From the NCBI RefSeq assembly GCF_001431535.1, contig NZ_LDJK01000055.1, forward strand, positions 1 to 39,583: a stretch of DNA of 39,583 nucleotides. The letters run 5' to 3'. This stretch comes from Stenotrophomonas chelatiphaga. Its GTDB lineage: Bacteria; Pseudomonadota; Gammaproteobacteria; Xanthomonadales; Xanthomonadaceae. The notes under the pieces are model-generated. The model ran no database searches and was not told where the DNA came from. It was given only the letters and a program-made list of their open reading frames with translations. Shown piece after piece: positions 32,772 to 39,583 of the stretch. The number at the start of each line of letters is the position of its first letter. The first letter of the stretch is position 1. A program made the position numbers and the translations under genes.

Positions 32772-35700
32772 ATGGCACGTTTCTTCATTGATCGACCCAT
32801 CTTCGCGTGGGTGATCGCGATCATCATCATGCTCGCCGGCGCCTTGGCGGTGACCACCTTGCCGGTGTCGATGTACCCGGAAGTGGCCCCGCCCGCCGTC
32901 GAGATCTCCGCCACCTATCCGGGCGCTTCGGCCAAGGTGGTCGAGGACTCGGTGACCCAGATCATCGAGCAGAACATGAAGGGCCTCGACGGGCTGATCT
33001 ACTTCTCGTCGAACAGTTCGGCCAACGGCCAGGCCACCATCACCCTGACCTTTGAATCAGGCACCAACCCGGACATCGCCCAGGTGCAGGTGCAGAACAA
33101 ACTGCAGCTGGCCATGCCGCTGCTGCCGCAGGAAGTGCAGCGGCAGGGCATCAACGTGGCCAAGTCCAGCAGCGGTTTCCTGCAGGTGCTGGGCTTTGTG
33201 TCCAATGACAACAGCATGGACGCCAACGACATCTCCGATTTCGTGGGCTCCAATGTCGTCGATCCGCTCAGCCGCGTGCCGGGCGTGGGCAACATCCAGG
33301 TGTTCGGCGGCAAGTACGCCATGCGCATCTGGCTGGACCCGAACAAGCTGCACACCTACAAGCTGTCGGTGGATGAAGTCACCACGGCGATCACTGCGCA
33401 GAACGCACAGGTGGCGATCGGCCAGCTCGGCGGGGCACCGTCGGTGAAGGGCCAGCAGCTCAATGCCACCATCAATGCGCAGGACCGCCTGCAGACCCCG
33501 GAACAGTTCCGCAACATCCTGGTGCGTGGCGGCACCGACGGCAGCGAGCTGCGGCTGGGCGACGTGGCCCGCGTGGAACTGGGCGCCGAAAGCTACGATT
33601 TCGTCACCCGTTACAACGGCAAGCCGTCCACCGGCATCGCCATCACCCTGGCCACCGGCGCCAATGCGCTGGATACCGCCAACGGCGTGCGCGCGGCGCT
33701 GGAAGACATGAAGGCGACCTTCCCGGCCGGCCTGGAATCGGTAGTGCCGTATGACACCACCCCGTTCGTGCAGGTGTCGATCAAGGGCGTTATCAAGACC
33801 CTGATCGAGGCGATCGTGCTGGTGTTCGTGGTGATGTACCTGTTCCTGCAGAACTTCCGCGCCACCCTGATCCCGACCATTGCCGTCCCGGTGGTGCTGC
33901 TGGGCACCTTCGGCGTGCTGTCGGTGCTGGGGTTCTCGGTCAACATGCTGACCATGTTCGCGATGGTGCTGGCGATCGGCCTGCTGGTCGACGATGCCAT
34001 CGTGGTGGTGGAGAACGTGGAGCGGATCATGGCCGAAGAAGGCCTGTCTCCGCTGGAGGCCACGCGCAAATCAATGACCCAGATCACCGGCGCGCTGGTG
34101 GGCATCGGCCTGGTGCTGTCGGCGGTCTTCGTGCCGATGGCCTTCATGGGCGGCGCCACCGGTGTGATCTACCGGCAGTTCTCCGCGACGATCGTCTCGG
34201 CGATGGGGTTGTCGGTGCTGGTGGCGATCGTGCTGACCCCGGCACTGTGCGCCACGATGCTCAAGCCGCTGAAGAAGGGCGAGCATCACGTTGCACACAA
34301 GGGCTGGTCGGGCCGCTTCTTCGGTGGCTTCAACCGCGGCTTCGATGCGTCCAGTGAAAAGTACCAGCGCGGCGTCAAGGGCATCATTTCCCGCCCGTGG
34401 CGATTCATGGGCGTGTTCGCGGCGCTGTCGGTGGTGATGGTGCTGCTGTTCATGCGCCTGCCCAGTTCGTTCCTGCCCAATGAAGACCAGGGCATCATGA
34501 TGGCGCTGGTGCAGACCCCGGTGGGTTCCACCCAGGAGCGCACGCTGGAGGCGATGGCCAAGCTGGAAAACCATTTCCTTGAAAACGAGGGCGAAGCGAT
34601 CGAATCGATCTTCGCCATCCAGGGCTTCAGCTTCGCCGGCATGGGCCAGAACGCCGGCATGGCCTTCGTCAAGCTGAAGGACTGGAAGGACCGTGATGCC
34701 GAGCAGAGCGTGGAAGCCGTCACCGGCCGTGCGATGGGCGCACTGAGCGGCATCAAGGATGCCTTCATCTTCGCCTTCCCGCCGCCGGCGATGCCGGAAC
34801 TGGGCATCGGCTCGGGCTACACCTTCTTCCTGAAGGACAACAGTGGGCAGGGGCACGAGGCCCTGCTCAACGCGCGCAACCAGCTGCTGGGTGCCGCCGG
34901 GCAGAGCAAGCTGCTGGCCAACGTGCGCCCGAACGGCCAGGAAGATACCCCGCAGCTGCGCATCGACGTGGACGTGGAAAAGGCCAATGCGCTTGGCCTG
35001 AACATGACCTCGATCAACAACACGCTGGCTACCGCGTGGGGCAGCAGCTACATCGATGACTTCATCGACCGCGGCCGGGTCAAGCGCGTGTACGTGCAGT
35101 CCGATGCGGACTTCCGCATGAACCCGGATGACTTCAACGTGTGGTCAGTGAAGAACAGTGCCGGCGAGATGGTGCCGTTCAGTGCCTTCGCTTCCAAGCG
35201 CTGGGACTTCGGTTCGCCGCGCCTGGAACGCTACAACGGTGTGTCGGCGATGGAAATCCAGGGCGAGCCGGCGACCGGCGTGGCATCGGGCGATGCCATG
35301 AACGAGATCGAGCGCATCGCCAAGGACCTGCCGCCGGGCTATGAGATCGAATGGACCGCGTTGTCCTACCAGGAGCGCCAGGCCGGCTCGCAGACGCCGC
35401 TGCTGTACTCGCTGTCGCTGCTGATCGTGTTCCTGTGCCTGGCCGCGCTGTATGAAAGCTGGAGCGTGCCGACGTCGGTGCTGCTGGTGGCCCCGCTGGG
35501 CATCCTCGGTGCGGTGCTGGCCAACACGCTGATGGGCCTGGAGCGCGACATCTACTTCCAGGTGGCGATGCTGACCACGGTGGGCCTGACATCGAAGAAC
35601 GCGATCCTGATCGTGGAGTTCGCCAAGGAGAATCTGGAAAAGGGCGCCGGGCTGATAGAAGCGACGATGCACGCGGTACGCGATCGCCTGCGTCCGATCA

Positions 35701-35918
35701 TCATGACCTCGCTGGCCTTCGGCCTGGGCGTGCTGCCGCTGGCGATCGCCTCCGGCGCAGGTTCCGGTGCGCAGCGCGCCATCGGTACCGGCGTGCTGGG
35801 CGGCATGCTGGCCGGCACCCTGCTGGGCGTGTTCTTCATCCCGCTGTTCTTCGTGGTGGTGCAGAAGCTGTTCAACCGCAAGCTGCGCGATGCAGCAAAG
35901 TCGAGTGATACCCCATGA
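32772..35918 (+). CDS. smeE: RND multidrug efflux transporter SmeE
   Basis: A 1048-residue HAE1-type inner-membrane proton/drug antiporter, the usual length for AcrB-like pumps. It starts [21 protein letters not shown]. Large periplasmic porter domains lie between transmembrane helices 1 and 2 and between 7 and 8. The proton-relay aspartates in helix 4 are visible in [29 protein letters not shown] and [21 protein letters not shown] are typical of the second half. A GGAG site precedes the ATG, 12 bases after smeD. The S. maltophilia SmeDEF pump exports quinolones, tetracycline, chloramphenicol and other drugs. Confidence 0.97.
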   Translation: MARFFIDRPIFAWVIAIIIMLAGALAVTTLPVSMYPEVAPPAVEISATYPGASAKVVEDSVTQIIEQNMKGLDGLIYFSSNSSANGQATITLTFESGTNPDIAQVQVQNKLQLAMPLLPQEVQRQGINVAKSSSGFLQVLGFVSNDNSMDANDISDFVGSNVVDPLSRVPGVGNIQVFGGKYAMRIWLDPNKLHTYKLSVDEVTTAITAQNAQVAIGQLGGAPSVKGQQLNATINAQDRLQTPEQFRNILVRGGTDGSELRLGDVARVELGAESYDFVTRYNGKPSTGIAITLATGANALDTANGVRAALEDMKATFPAGLESVVPYDTTPFVQVSIKGVIKTLIEAIVLVFVVMYLFLQNFRATLIPTIAVPVVLLGTFGVLSVLGFSVNMLTMFAMVLAIGLLVDDAIVVVENVERIMAEEGLSPLEATRKSMTQITGALVGIGLVLSAVFVPMAFMGGATGVIYRQFSATIVSAMGLSVLVAIVLTPALCATMLKPLKKGEHHVAHKGWSGRFFGGFNRGFDASSEKYQRGVKGIISRPWRFMGVFAALSVVMVLLFMRLPSSFLPNEDQGIMMALVQTPVGSTQERTLEAMAKLENHFLENEGEAIESIFAIQGFSFAGMGQNAGMAFVKLKDWKDRDAEQSVEAVTGRAMGALSGIKDAFIFAFPPPAMPELGIGSGYTFFLKDNSGQGHEALLNARNQLLGAAGQSKLLANVRPNGQEDTPQLRIDVDVEKANALGLNMTSINNTLATAWGSSYIDDFIDRGRVKRVYVQSDADFRMNPDDFNVWSVKNSAGEMVPFSAFASKRWDFGSPRLERYNGVSAMEIQGEPATGVASGDAMNEIERIAKDLPPGYEIEWTALSYQERQAGSQTPLLYSLSLLIVFLCLAALYESWSVPTSVLLVAPLGILGAVLANTLMGLERDIYFQVAMLTTVGLTSKNAILIVEFAKENLEKGAGLIEATMHAVRDRLRPIIMTSLAFGLGVLPLAIASGAGSGAQRAIGTGVLGGMLAGTLLGVFFIPLFFVVVQKLFNRKLRDAAKSSDTP

Positions 35919-37303
35919 ACAAGACCCCGTTGCTGCTGGCGCTGATCGCCAGCCTCGGGCTGGGTGGCTGTGCCACCCTGGTCCCGGGCCACACTGACGT
36001 GGCACCGTCCATTCCCGTGCAGTGGCCGGCCGAGGCGGGCCAGGGCCGGCCCACGGATGCTGCCGAACTGGGCTGGCGTGATTACTTCACCGATCCGCGC
36101 CTGCAGCAGGTGATCGAGCAGGGCCTGGCCAACAACCGCGACCTGCGCGTGGCCGTGCTCAACGTCGAACGCGCGCGCGGCCAGTACCGCATCCAGCGCG
36201 CCGACCGCGTGCCTGCGCTTAACGTGCAGGGCCAGATGGAGCGCACCGGCGGCGACCTGCCGGTGAACGAACAGTTCACCGCGGGGTTGGGGGTGACGGA
36301 GTTCGAACTGGATCTGTTCGGGCGCGTGCGCAACCTCAGCGAAGCGGCGCTGCAGCAGTACTTCGCGGTGGCCGCCAACCGCCGCAATGCGCAGCTCAGC
36401 CTGGTCGCGGAAACCGCCACGGCGTGGCTCACCTTCGGTGCGGACAGCGAGCTGCTGCGGATTTCCGAGGCGACCCTGGCCAGCCATGAAGATTCGCTGC
36501 GGCTGGCACAGGCGCGTTTCGAACGCGGCGGCAGTTCGGCCTTGGAGCTGGCACAGACACGAACGCTGGTGGAAACCGCGCGCACCGATGCCGCGCGGCT
36601 GCGCGGCCAGCTGCAGCAGGACCGCAATGCGCTGGCGCTGCTGATCGGCGGCCCGGTGGACGAGGCACTGTTGCCGGCCGGCAACAACGACCTGCAGCTG
36701 CTGGCGCTGGCGCCGCCGCCGGCCGACCTGCCCAGTGACGTGCTGCTGCGCCGCCCGGACATCATGGCGGCCGAGCACACCCTGTTGGCGGGCAACGCCA
36801 ACATCGGCGCTGCACGTGCGGCGTTCTTCCCCAGCATCCGGCTGACCGGCACGCTGGGCAGCAGTTCGACCGAGTTGTCCGGCCTGTTCGACAGCGGCAC
36901 GCGGGTGTGGAGTTTCCTGCCCACCATCAGCCTGCCGATCTTCCAGGGCGGCAAGCTGCGTGCGGGACTGGCGGTGGCCAATGCAGACCGTGACATCGCC
37001 CTGGCCGAGTACGAAAAGTCGATCCAGGTGGGCTTCCGCGAAACCGCCGACGCGTTGGCGTTGAGCACCAGCCTGGACGCGCAGGCGGCGTCGCAGCAGG
37101 CGTTGCTGGCGGCCGCCACGCAGGCCGAGCAGTTGTCCCAGGCGCGCTATGACGCCGGGCTGGACAGCTTCGTCACCCTGCTGGATGCACGGCGCACCGC
37201 CTACAGCGCGCAGCAGAGCCAGTTGCAGACCGCGCTGGCGCAGCAGTCCAACCGCATCACCCTGTACAAGGTGCTGGGCGGCGGCTGGCGCGAACGCAGC
37301 TGA
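35915..37303 (+). CDS. smeF: Outer-membrane efflux channel SmeF
   Basis: A 462-residue TolC/OprM-type lipoprotein. A signal peptide with lipobox GLGGC (Cys near residue 17) is followed by two OEP repeats: [46 protein letters not shown] early, and [41 protein letters not shown] in the middle. Long coiled-coil helices form the periplasmic tunnel, and [26 protein letters not shown] comes near the end. Its ATG overlaps the smeE stop as ATGA. It is the last gene of smeDEF; a cluster of SMAG repeats begins 8 bases after the stop. Confidence 0.96.
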   Translation: MNKTPLLLALIASLGLGGCATLVPGHTDVAPSIPVQWPAEAGQGRPTDAAELGWRDYFTDPRLQQVIEQGLANNRDLRVAVLNVERARGQYRIQRADRVPALNVQGQMERTGGDLPVNEQFTAGLGVTEFELDLFGRVRNLSEAALQQYFAVAANRRNAQLSLVAETATAWLTFGADSELLRISEATLASHEDSLRLAQARFERGGSSALELAQTRTLVETARTDAARLRGQLQQDRNALALLIGGPVDEALLPAGNNDLQLLALAPPPADLPSDVLLRRPDIMAAEHTLLAGNANIGAARAAFFPSIRLTGTLGSSSTELSGLFDSGTRVWSFLPTISLPIFQGGKLRAGLAVANADRDIALAEYEKSIQVGFRETADALALSTSLDAQAASQQALLAAATQAEQLSQARYDAGLDSFVTLLDARRTAYSAQQSQLQTALAQQSNRITLYKVLGGGWRERS

Positions 37304-37311
37304 TCCATCGG

Positions 37312-37413
37312 GTAATGACGGCCGCACCCAGGTAGTGACGGCCGCACCGGCGGTAGTGACGGCCGCTGGCCGTCAGCTTCCTGCATGGGTGGGTGACGAC
37401 CGTCGGTCGTCAC
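37312..37413 (+). repeat. SMAG cluster after smeF with tandem half-units
   Basis: Three units in a row, each GTAR-TGACGGCCGC, start at 37312 (GTAA), 37332 and 37353, spaced 20-21 bases. The first two are cut off after the first arm; only the third has a full hairpin (to 37375). A GGTGGGTGACG-subfamily palindrome follows, with perfect arms 37393-37401 and 37405-37413. Further degenerate GGCGCTACC sequence lies near 37429-37454. The cluster may serve as the 3' end of the smeDEF message. Confidence 0.85.
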
Positions 37414-37482
37414 GATGCCGCCGCTGCGCTCGCCGGGCATGGCGCGGCGCTACCCCGAGCTGGCGGCGCGGCGTCGCGTCCG

Positions 37483-37809
37483 TCAGGCGATCAGCCGCGG
37501 CCGGTCGGCGCTGTGGATCATGCTCGACACGTAGACGTGGTCCCACACCTGCTCGATGAACTCACGCGCCTGCGCCTCGGTCAGCCGCGGCATGATCTGC
37601 AGCGCGTACTGGGTCTGGAAGGCTTCCTCGCGCTGCTCGTTGCTGGCGCGCGGGTGGGTGATCAGCGAATCGCAGGCGAACTTTATCCACGGGACGAAGT
37701 GGCCGAAGGAGCCGGGCCCCATCGCGCCGTCGGCATGTCGTTGGCGCCAGTGATTCAGCTCTGCCTCCACGTCGATGACCGGAGGGACATTGGGTGCATC
37801 TGCGCGCAT
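37483..37809 (-). CDS. Small hypothetical cytoplasmic protein
   Basis: A 108-residue soluble protein that I do not recognise. It is rich in Trp, His and aromatic residues in its first half (ELNHWRQRHADGAMGPGSFGHFVPWIKFACDSLITHP). It ends with a helical region LQIMPRLTEAQAREFIEQVWDHVYVSS. No signal peptide or membrane segment is present. Codon use is like that of the neighbours, and its composition looks like a real folded protein. It is separated from the cytosine deaminase gene on the same strand by 174 bases containing a strong palindrome. Confidence 0.75.
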   Translation of the reverse strand: MRADAPNVPPVIDVEAELNHWRQRHADGAMGPGSFGHFVPWIKFACDSLITHPRASNEQREEAFQTQYALQIMPRLTEAQAREFIEQVWDHVYVSSMIHSADRPRLIA

Positions 37810-37869
37810 GGCTCTGACTTCTTATGGATGATGGGGGGTGGGGGAGACCCGATCATCGCTATCGGCCAG

Positions 37870-37895
37870 TGCACGCAGCGTCATTGCTGCGTGCA
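37870..37895. repeat. 10-bp perfect palindrome (TGCACGCAGC / GCTGCGTGCA)
   Basis: Perfect 10-bp arms with a 6-base loop (GTCATT) lie 61 bases upstream of the start of the small hypothetical gene on the minus strand. No T-run flanks it on either side, so it is not a good terminator. An operator or another repeat family is possible. The rest of the 37810-37983 gap shows nothing recognisable. Confidence 0.7.
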
Positions 37896-37983
37896 ATCAG
37901 CGTGGCCTTGTCGTTCTTCGCCAACGATCCGGCAGGCCGCTACGTAGTTTTTCCGACGCTGGCGCTGAAGTATTCAGGGAAAC

Positions 37984-38436
37984 TCATTCGCCGATGTCTT
38001 CGTCCCAGATCTCCGGGTGGCGTTCAATGAAGTTGCCCAGCAGGTCCACGCACTCCTGGTTGTCCAGATCGATCACGTTCACGCCGCTCTCGCGCAGCCA
38101 GTCGATGCCGCCCTGGAAAGTGCGCGATTCGCCCACCACCACGGTACCGATGTTGAACTGTCGGACCAGCCCGCTGCAGTACCAGCACGGGGCCAGCGTG
38201 GTCACCATGATGGTGTTCCTGTAGCCGCGCTGGCGGCCGGCCTTGCGGAACGCATCGGTTTCGCCGTGCACGGACGGGTCACCTTCCTGTACGCGACGAT
38301 TGTGGCCACAGCCGAGCAGGCGCCCATCATTGTGGTAGAGCGCTGCGCCGATCGGCACGCCGCCCTCGGCAAGCCCCTGGCGGGCCTCGGCGATGGCGGT
38401 CTGCAGCAGGGCCTGGTAGTCGGGCGTGGTGATCAT
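37984..38436 (-). CDS. Cytosine/nucleoside deaminase, Fcy1-like zinc enzyme
   Basis: A 150-residue cytidine-deaminase-fold protein. The zinc ligands and proton shuttle are His57 and Glu59 in SVHGETDAF and Cys84 and Cys87 in TTLAPCWYCSG. The spacing matches yeast cytosine deaminase Fcy1 (His62, Glu64, Cys91, Cys94). The C terminus, FIERHPEIWDEDIGE, also closely resembles the Fcy1 tail (FIDERPQDWFEDIGE, from memory). It probably deaminates cytosine or a related base to uracil. ATG 38436 has a CGGAGA ribosome site; the frame extends upstream to 38574, antisense to ubiE, and was cut. It is divergent from ubiE. Confidence 0.88.
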   Translation of the reverse strand: MITTPDYQALLQTAIAEARQGLAEGGVPIGAALYHNDGRLLGCGHNRRVQEGDPSVHGETDAFRKAGRQRGYRNTIMVTTLAPCWYCSGLVRQFNIGTVVVGESRTFQGGIDWLRESGVNVIDLDNQECVDLLGNFIERHPEIWDEDIGE

Positions 38437-38513
38437 GTGGGTCTCCGTGAAGTCAGGGAGCCATGATAAGGGCAGGGGGTGCCGCCGGCCCCGCGCGGTG
38501 CGATAATCAGCCC

Positions 38514-39275
38514 ATGAGCGAATCCCCCTACAAGTCCGGAACCACCCATTTCGGCTTCCGCGATGTCGATGCAAAGGACAAGCAGAAGCTGGTCGGCCAG
38601 GTCTTCACCTCGGTCGCGCGCAACTACGACCTGATGAACGACCTGATGAGCCTGGGCGTGCACCGGGTGTGGAAGCGCTACTACGTAGCCACCGCGCAGG
38701 TGAAGCCGGGTGACCGCGTGCTCGATCTCGCCGGCGGTACCGGTGACATCGCCGCCCTGCTGAAGGAGCGGGTCGGTGCCGAGGGTGCCGTCGTGGTCGG
38801 CGACATCAATGCCGGCATGCTGTCGGTCGGCCGCGACCGCCTGACCAACCGCGGCCTGGTGGCCGGGCTGGATTACGTGCAGTGCAATGCCGAGGCGCTG
38901 CCGTTCCCGGATGCCAGCTTCGATCTGGTGACCATTGCCTTCGGCCTGCGCAACGTGACCGACAAGGATGCCGCGCTGCGCGAAATGCACCGCGTGCTGA
39001 AGGTGGGCGGACAGGCCCGCGTGCTGGAGTTCTCCGAAGTCACGCTGGACTGGTTCAAGCCGATCTACGACTTCCATTCGTTCAAGGTGCTGCCGAAGCT
39101 GGGCCGCCTGTTCGCGCGCGATTCGGACAGCTACCAGTACCTGGCCGAGAGCATCCGCAAGCACCCGCCGCAGGAAGAACTGAAGGCGATGATGGGCGAG
39201 GCCGGCTTCGAACGCTGCCACTACAAGAACCTGTCGGCCGGCATCGTGTCCATCCATTCCGGCTACAAGCTGTAA
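38514..39275 (+). CDS. ubiE: Ubiquinone/menaquinone biosynthesis C-methyltransferase UbiE
   Basis: A 253-residue SAM-dependent methyltransferase that adds the C5 methyl group in ubiquinone (and menaquinone) synthesis. Motifs are VGQVFTSVARNYDLMNDLMSLGVHRVWKR, the SAM-binding VLDLAGGTGDIAALL, then VGDINAGML, ALPFPDASFDLVTIAFGLRNVTD and LKVGGQARVLEFSEV. The end is the family's GIVSIHSGYKL. The ATG at 38514 (MSESPYKSGTTHFGFRDV) is the expected start; an in-frame ATG at 38463 is upstream of it. It is followed by a SMAG-type hairpin. Confidence 0.97.
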   Translation: MSESPYKSGTTHFGFRDVDAKDKQKLVGQVFTSVARNYDLMNDLMSLGVHRVWKRYYVATAQVKPGDRVLDLAGGTGDIAALLKERVGAEGAVVVGDINAGMLSVGRDRLTNRGLVAGLDYVQCNAEALPFPDASFDLVTIAFGLRNVTDKDAALREMHRVLKVGGQARVLEFSEVTLDWFKPIYDFHSFKVLPKLGRLFARDSDSYQYLAESIRKHPPQEELKAMMGEAGFERCHYKNLSAGIVSIHSGYKL

Positions 39276-39282
39276 GGGGGCT

Positions 39283-39301
39283 CGCCGAGCCATGCTCGGC
39301 G
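39283..39301. terminator. SMAG-type hairpin after ubiE
   Basis: A perfect 8-bp stem CGCCGAGC/GCTCGGCG with a CAT loop, 7 bases past the ubiE stop. It has the stem of the SMAG variant seen before smeD but lacks the GTAG end and a T-run, so it may work as a processing or termination hairpin. Confidence 0.65.
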
Positions 39302-39460
39302 TCAGGGAGCCCGCCGATCCCCGCCGGGCATGGCTATGCCGGTCGTCCTGACCTGCACCCTGCGGGCCGTCGCAAGCGACGTTGGCGGCGGCTCCTGCTG
39401 CTGCCTTCGGCGCTACCGCTTTTCTTTTTCTTCATCACGCGGCTGTCCGCCCCCGGTACC
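39302..39460. other. Short downstream flank of ubiE, no gene seen
   Basis: It contains a second weak hairpin (CCGGGCAT/ATGCCGG region near 39330) and a GGCGCTACC SMAG remnant near 39410. From about 39418 it is T-rich. Because it abuts adapter sequence and presumably came from few reads, its last tens of bases may contain errors. Confidence 0.55.
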
Positions 39461-39583
39461 CTGCCTCTTCTACACATCTTACGCTGCCGACGACGCCTTA
39501 CGTGCTGCTCCCGGTTGTCCCCTCATCCTTACATAAAACAATCATAACTAATTCGCATCGTCACCTACAGTCAAAATACGAAA
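39461..39583 (+). other. Error-laden Nextera adapter read-through (not genomic)
   Basis: Bases 39461-39493 match the Nextera transposase-end plus read-2 adapter at 30 of 33 positions. 39494-39501 has the length of an i5 index and differs by one base from the reverse complement of index S505. 39502-39530 matches the following P5 flow-cell sequence at 20 of 29 positions, without gaps. The final 53 bases (39531-39583) are an AT-rich tail of the kind reads give after running off the fragment. Adapter sequences are recalled from memory. The ORFs that end in this region are artefacts. Confidence 0.93.

Noticed and set aside
35552..37327. Open frame of 591 residues on the minus strand
   Set aside because: Antisense to smeE and smeF; shadow of long GC-rich genes.
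39330..39547. Open frames running to the right end of the window
   Set aside because: They read through adapter, index and P5 sequence and cannot be genes.

Overview
The window looks like about 39.4 kb of chromosome from a Stenotrophomonas species (Xanthomonadaceae), followed by about 120 bases of sequencing-library adapter. The sequence is GC-rich. It carries the SmeT/SmeDEF efflux locus typical of the S. maltophilia group and many short palindromes ending in GTAG (the SMAG repeat family of Stenotrophomonas). No phage, plasmid, CRISPR array, rRNA or tRNA gene was seen.

Layout. 1-9.5 kb is housekeeping and stress metabolism: an OYE-family flavin oxidoreductase, a CBS-pair protein, two VOC proteins (one is glyoxalase I) separated by a perfect 31-bp palindrome, a Cds1-like cysteine desulfhydrase, oligopeptidase A, a coupled SDR/DUF1415 pair, the c-di-GMP-binding protein YajQ and an EamA transporter. 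9.5-14.1 kb holds an unrecognised 522-residue membrane-anchored protein, a metNI methionine transporter without metQ, a bacterial lipocalin and a small membrane protein. 14.1-20 kb has two exported S9 peptidases (a prolyl oligopeptidase and an oligopeptidase B) on either side of an aminotransferase, with SMAG repeats at the boundaries.

20-25.4 kb is a compact housekeeping cluster: ybaN-like, lptM, dapF, DUF484, xerC, then hslV and hslU. The hslVU pair has a convincing sigma-32 heat-shock promoter, and the cluster ends at a strong terminator. dapF reads through a SMAG repeat in frame, giving it an unusual N-terminal extension. 25.7-30.7 kb is a chaperone-usher fimbrial operon with two major-type subunits, a chaperone and an usher, but no tip adhesin. 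It runs straight into smeT. 30.7-37.3 kb is smeT divergent from smeD-smeE-smeF, with the SmeT operator overlapping the smeD promoter and a SMAG hairpin in the smeD leader. 37.3-39.3 kb has a SMAG cluster, a small unknown protein, a fungal-type (Fcy1-like) cytosine deaminase and ubiE.

No wholly new multi-gene system was found. The most useful observations are the repeat-derived coding sequence in dapF, the SMAG-supplied stop codon of the aminotransferase, the nested SMAG array upstream of ybaN, the adhesin-less fimbrial operon, the unknown membrane protein at 9.6-11.1 kb, and the adapter read-through at the right end, which should be trimmed.
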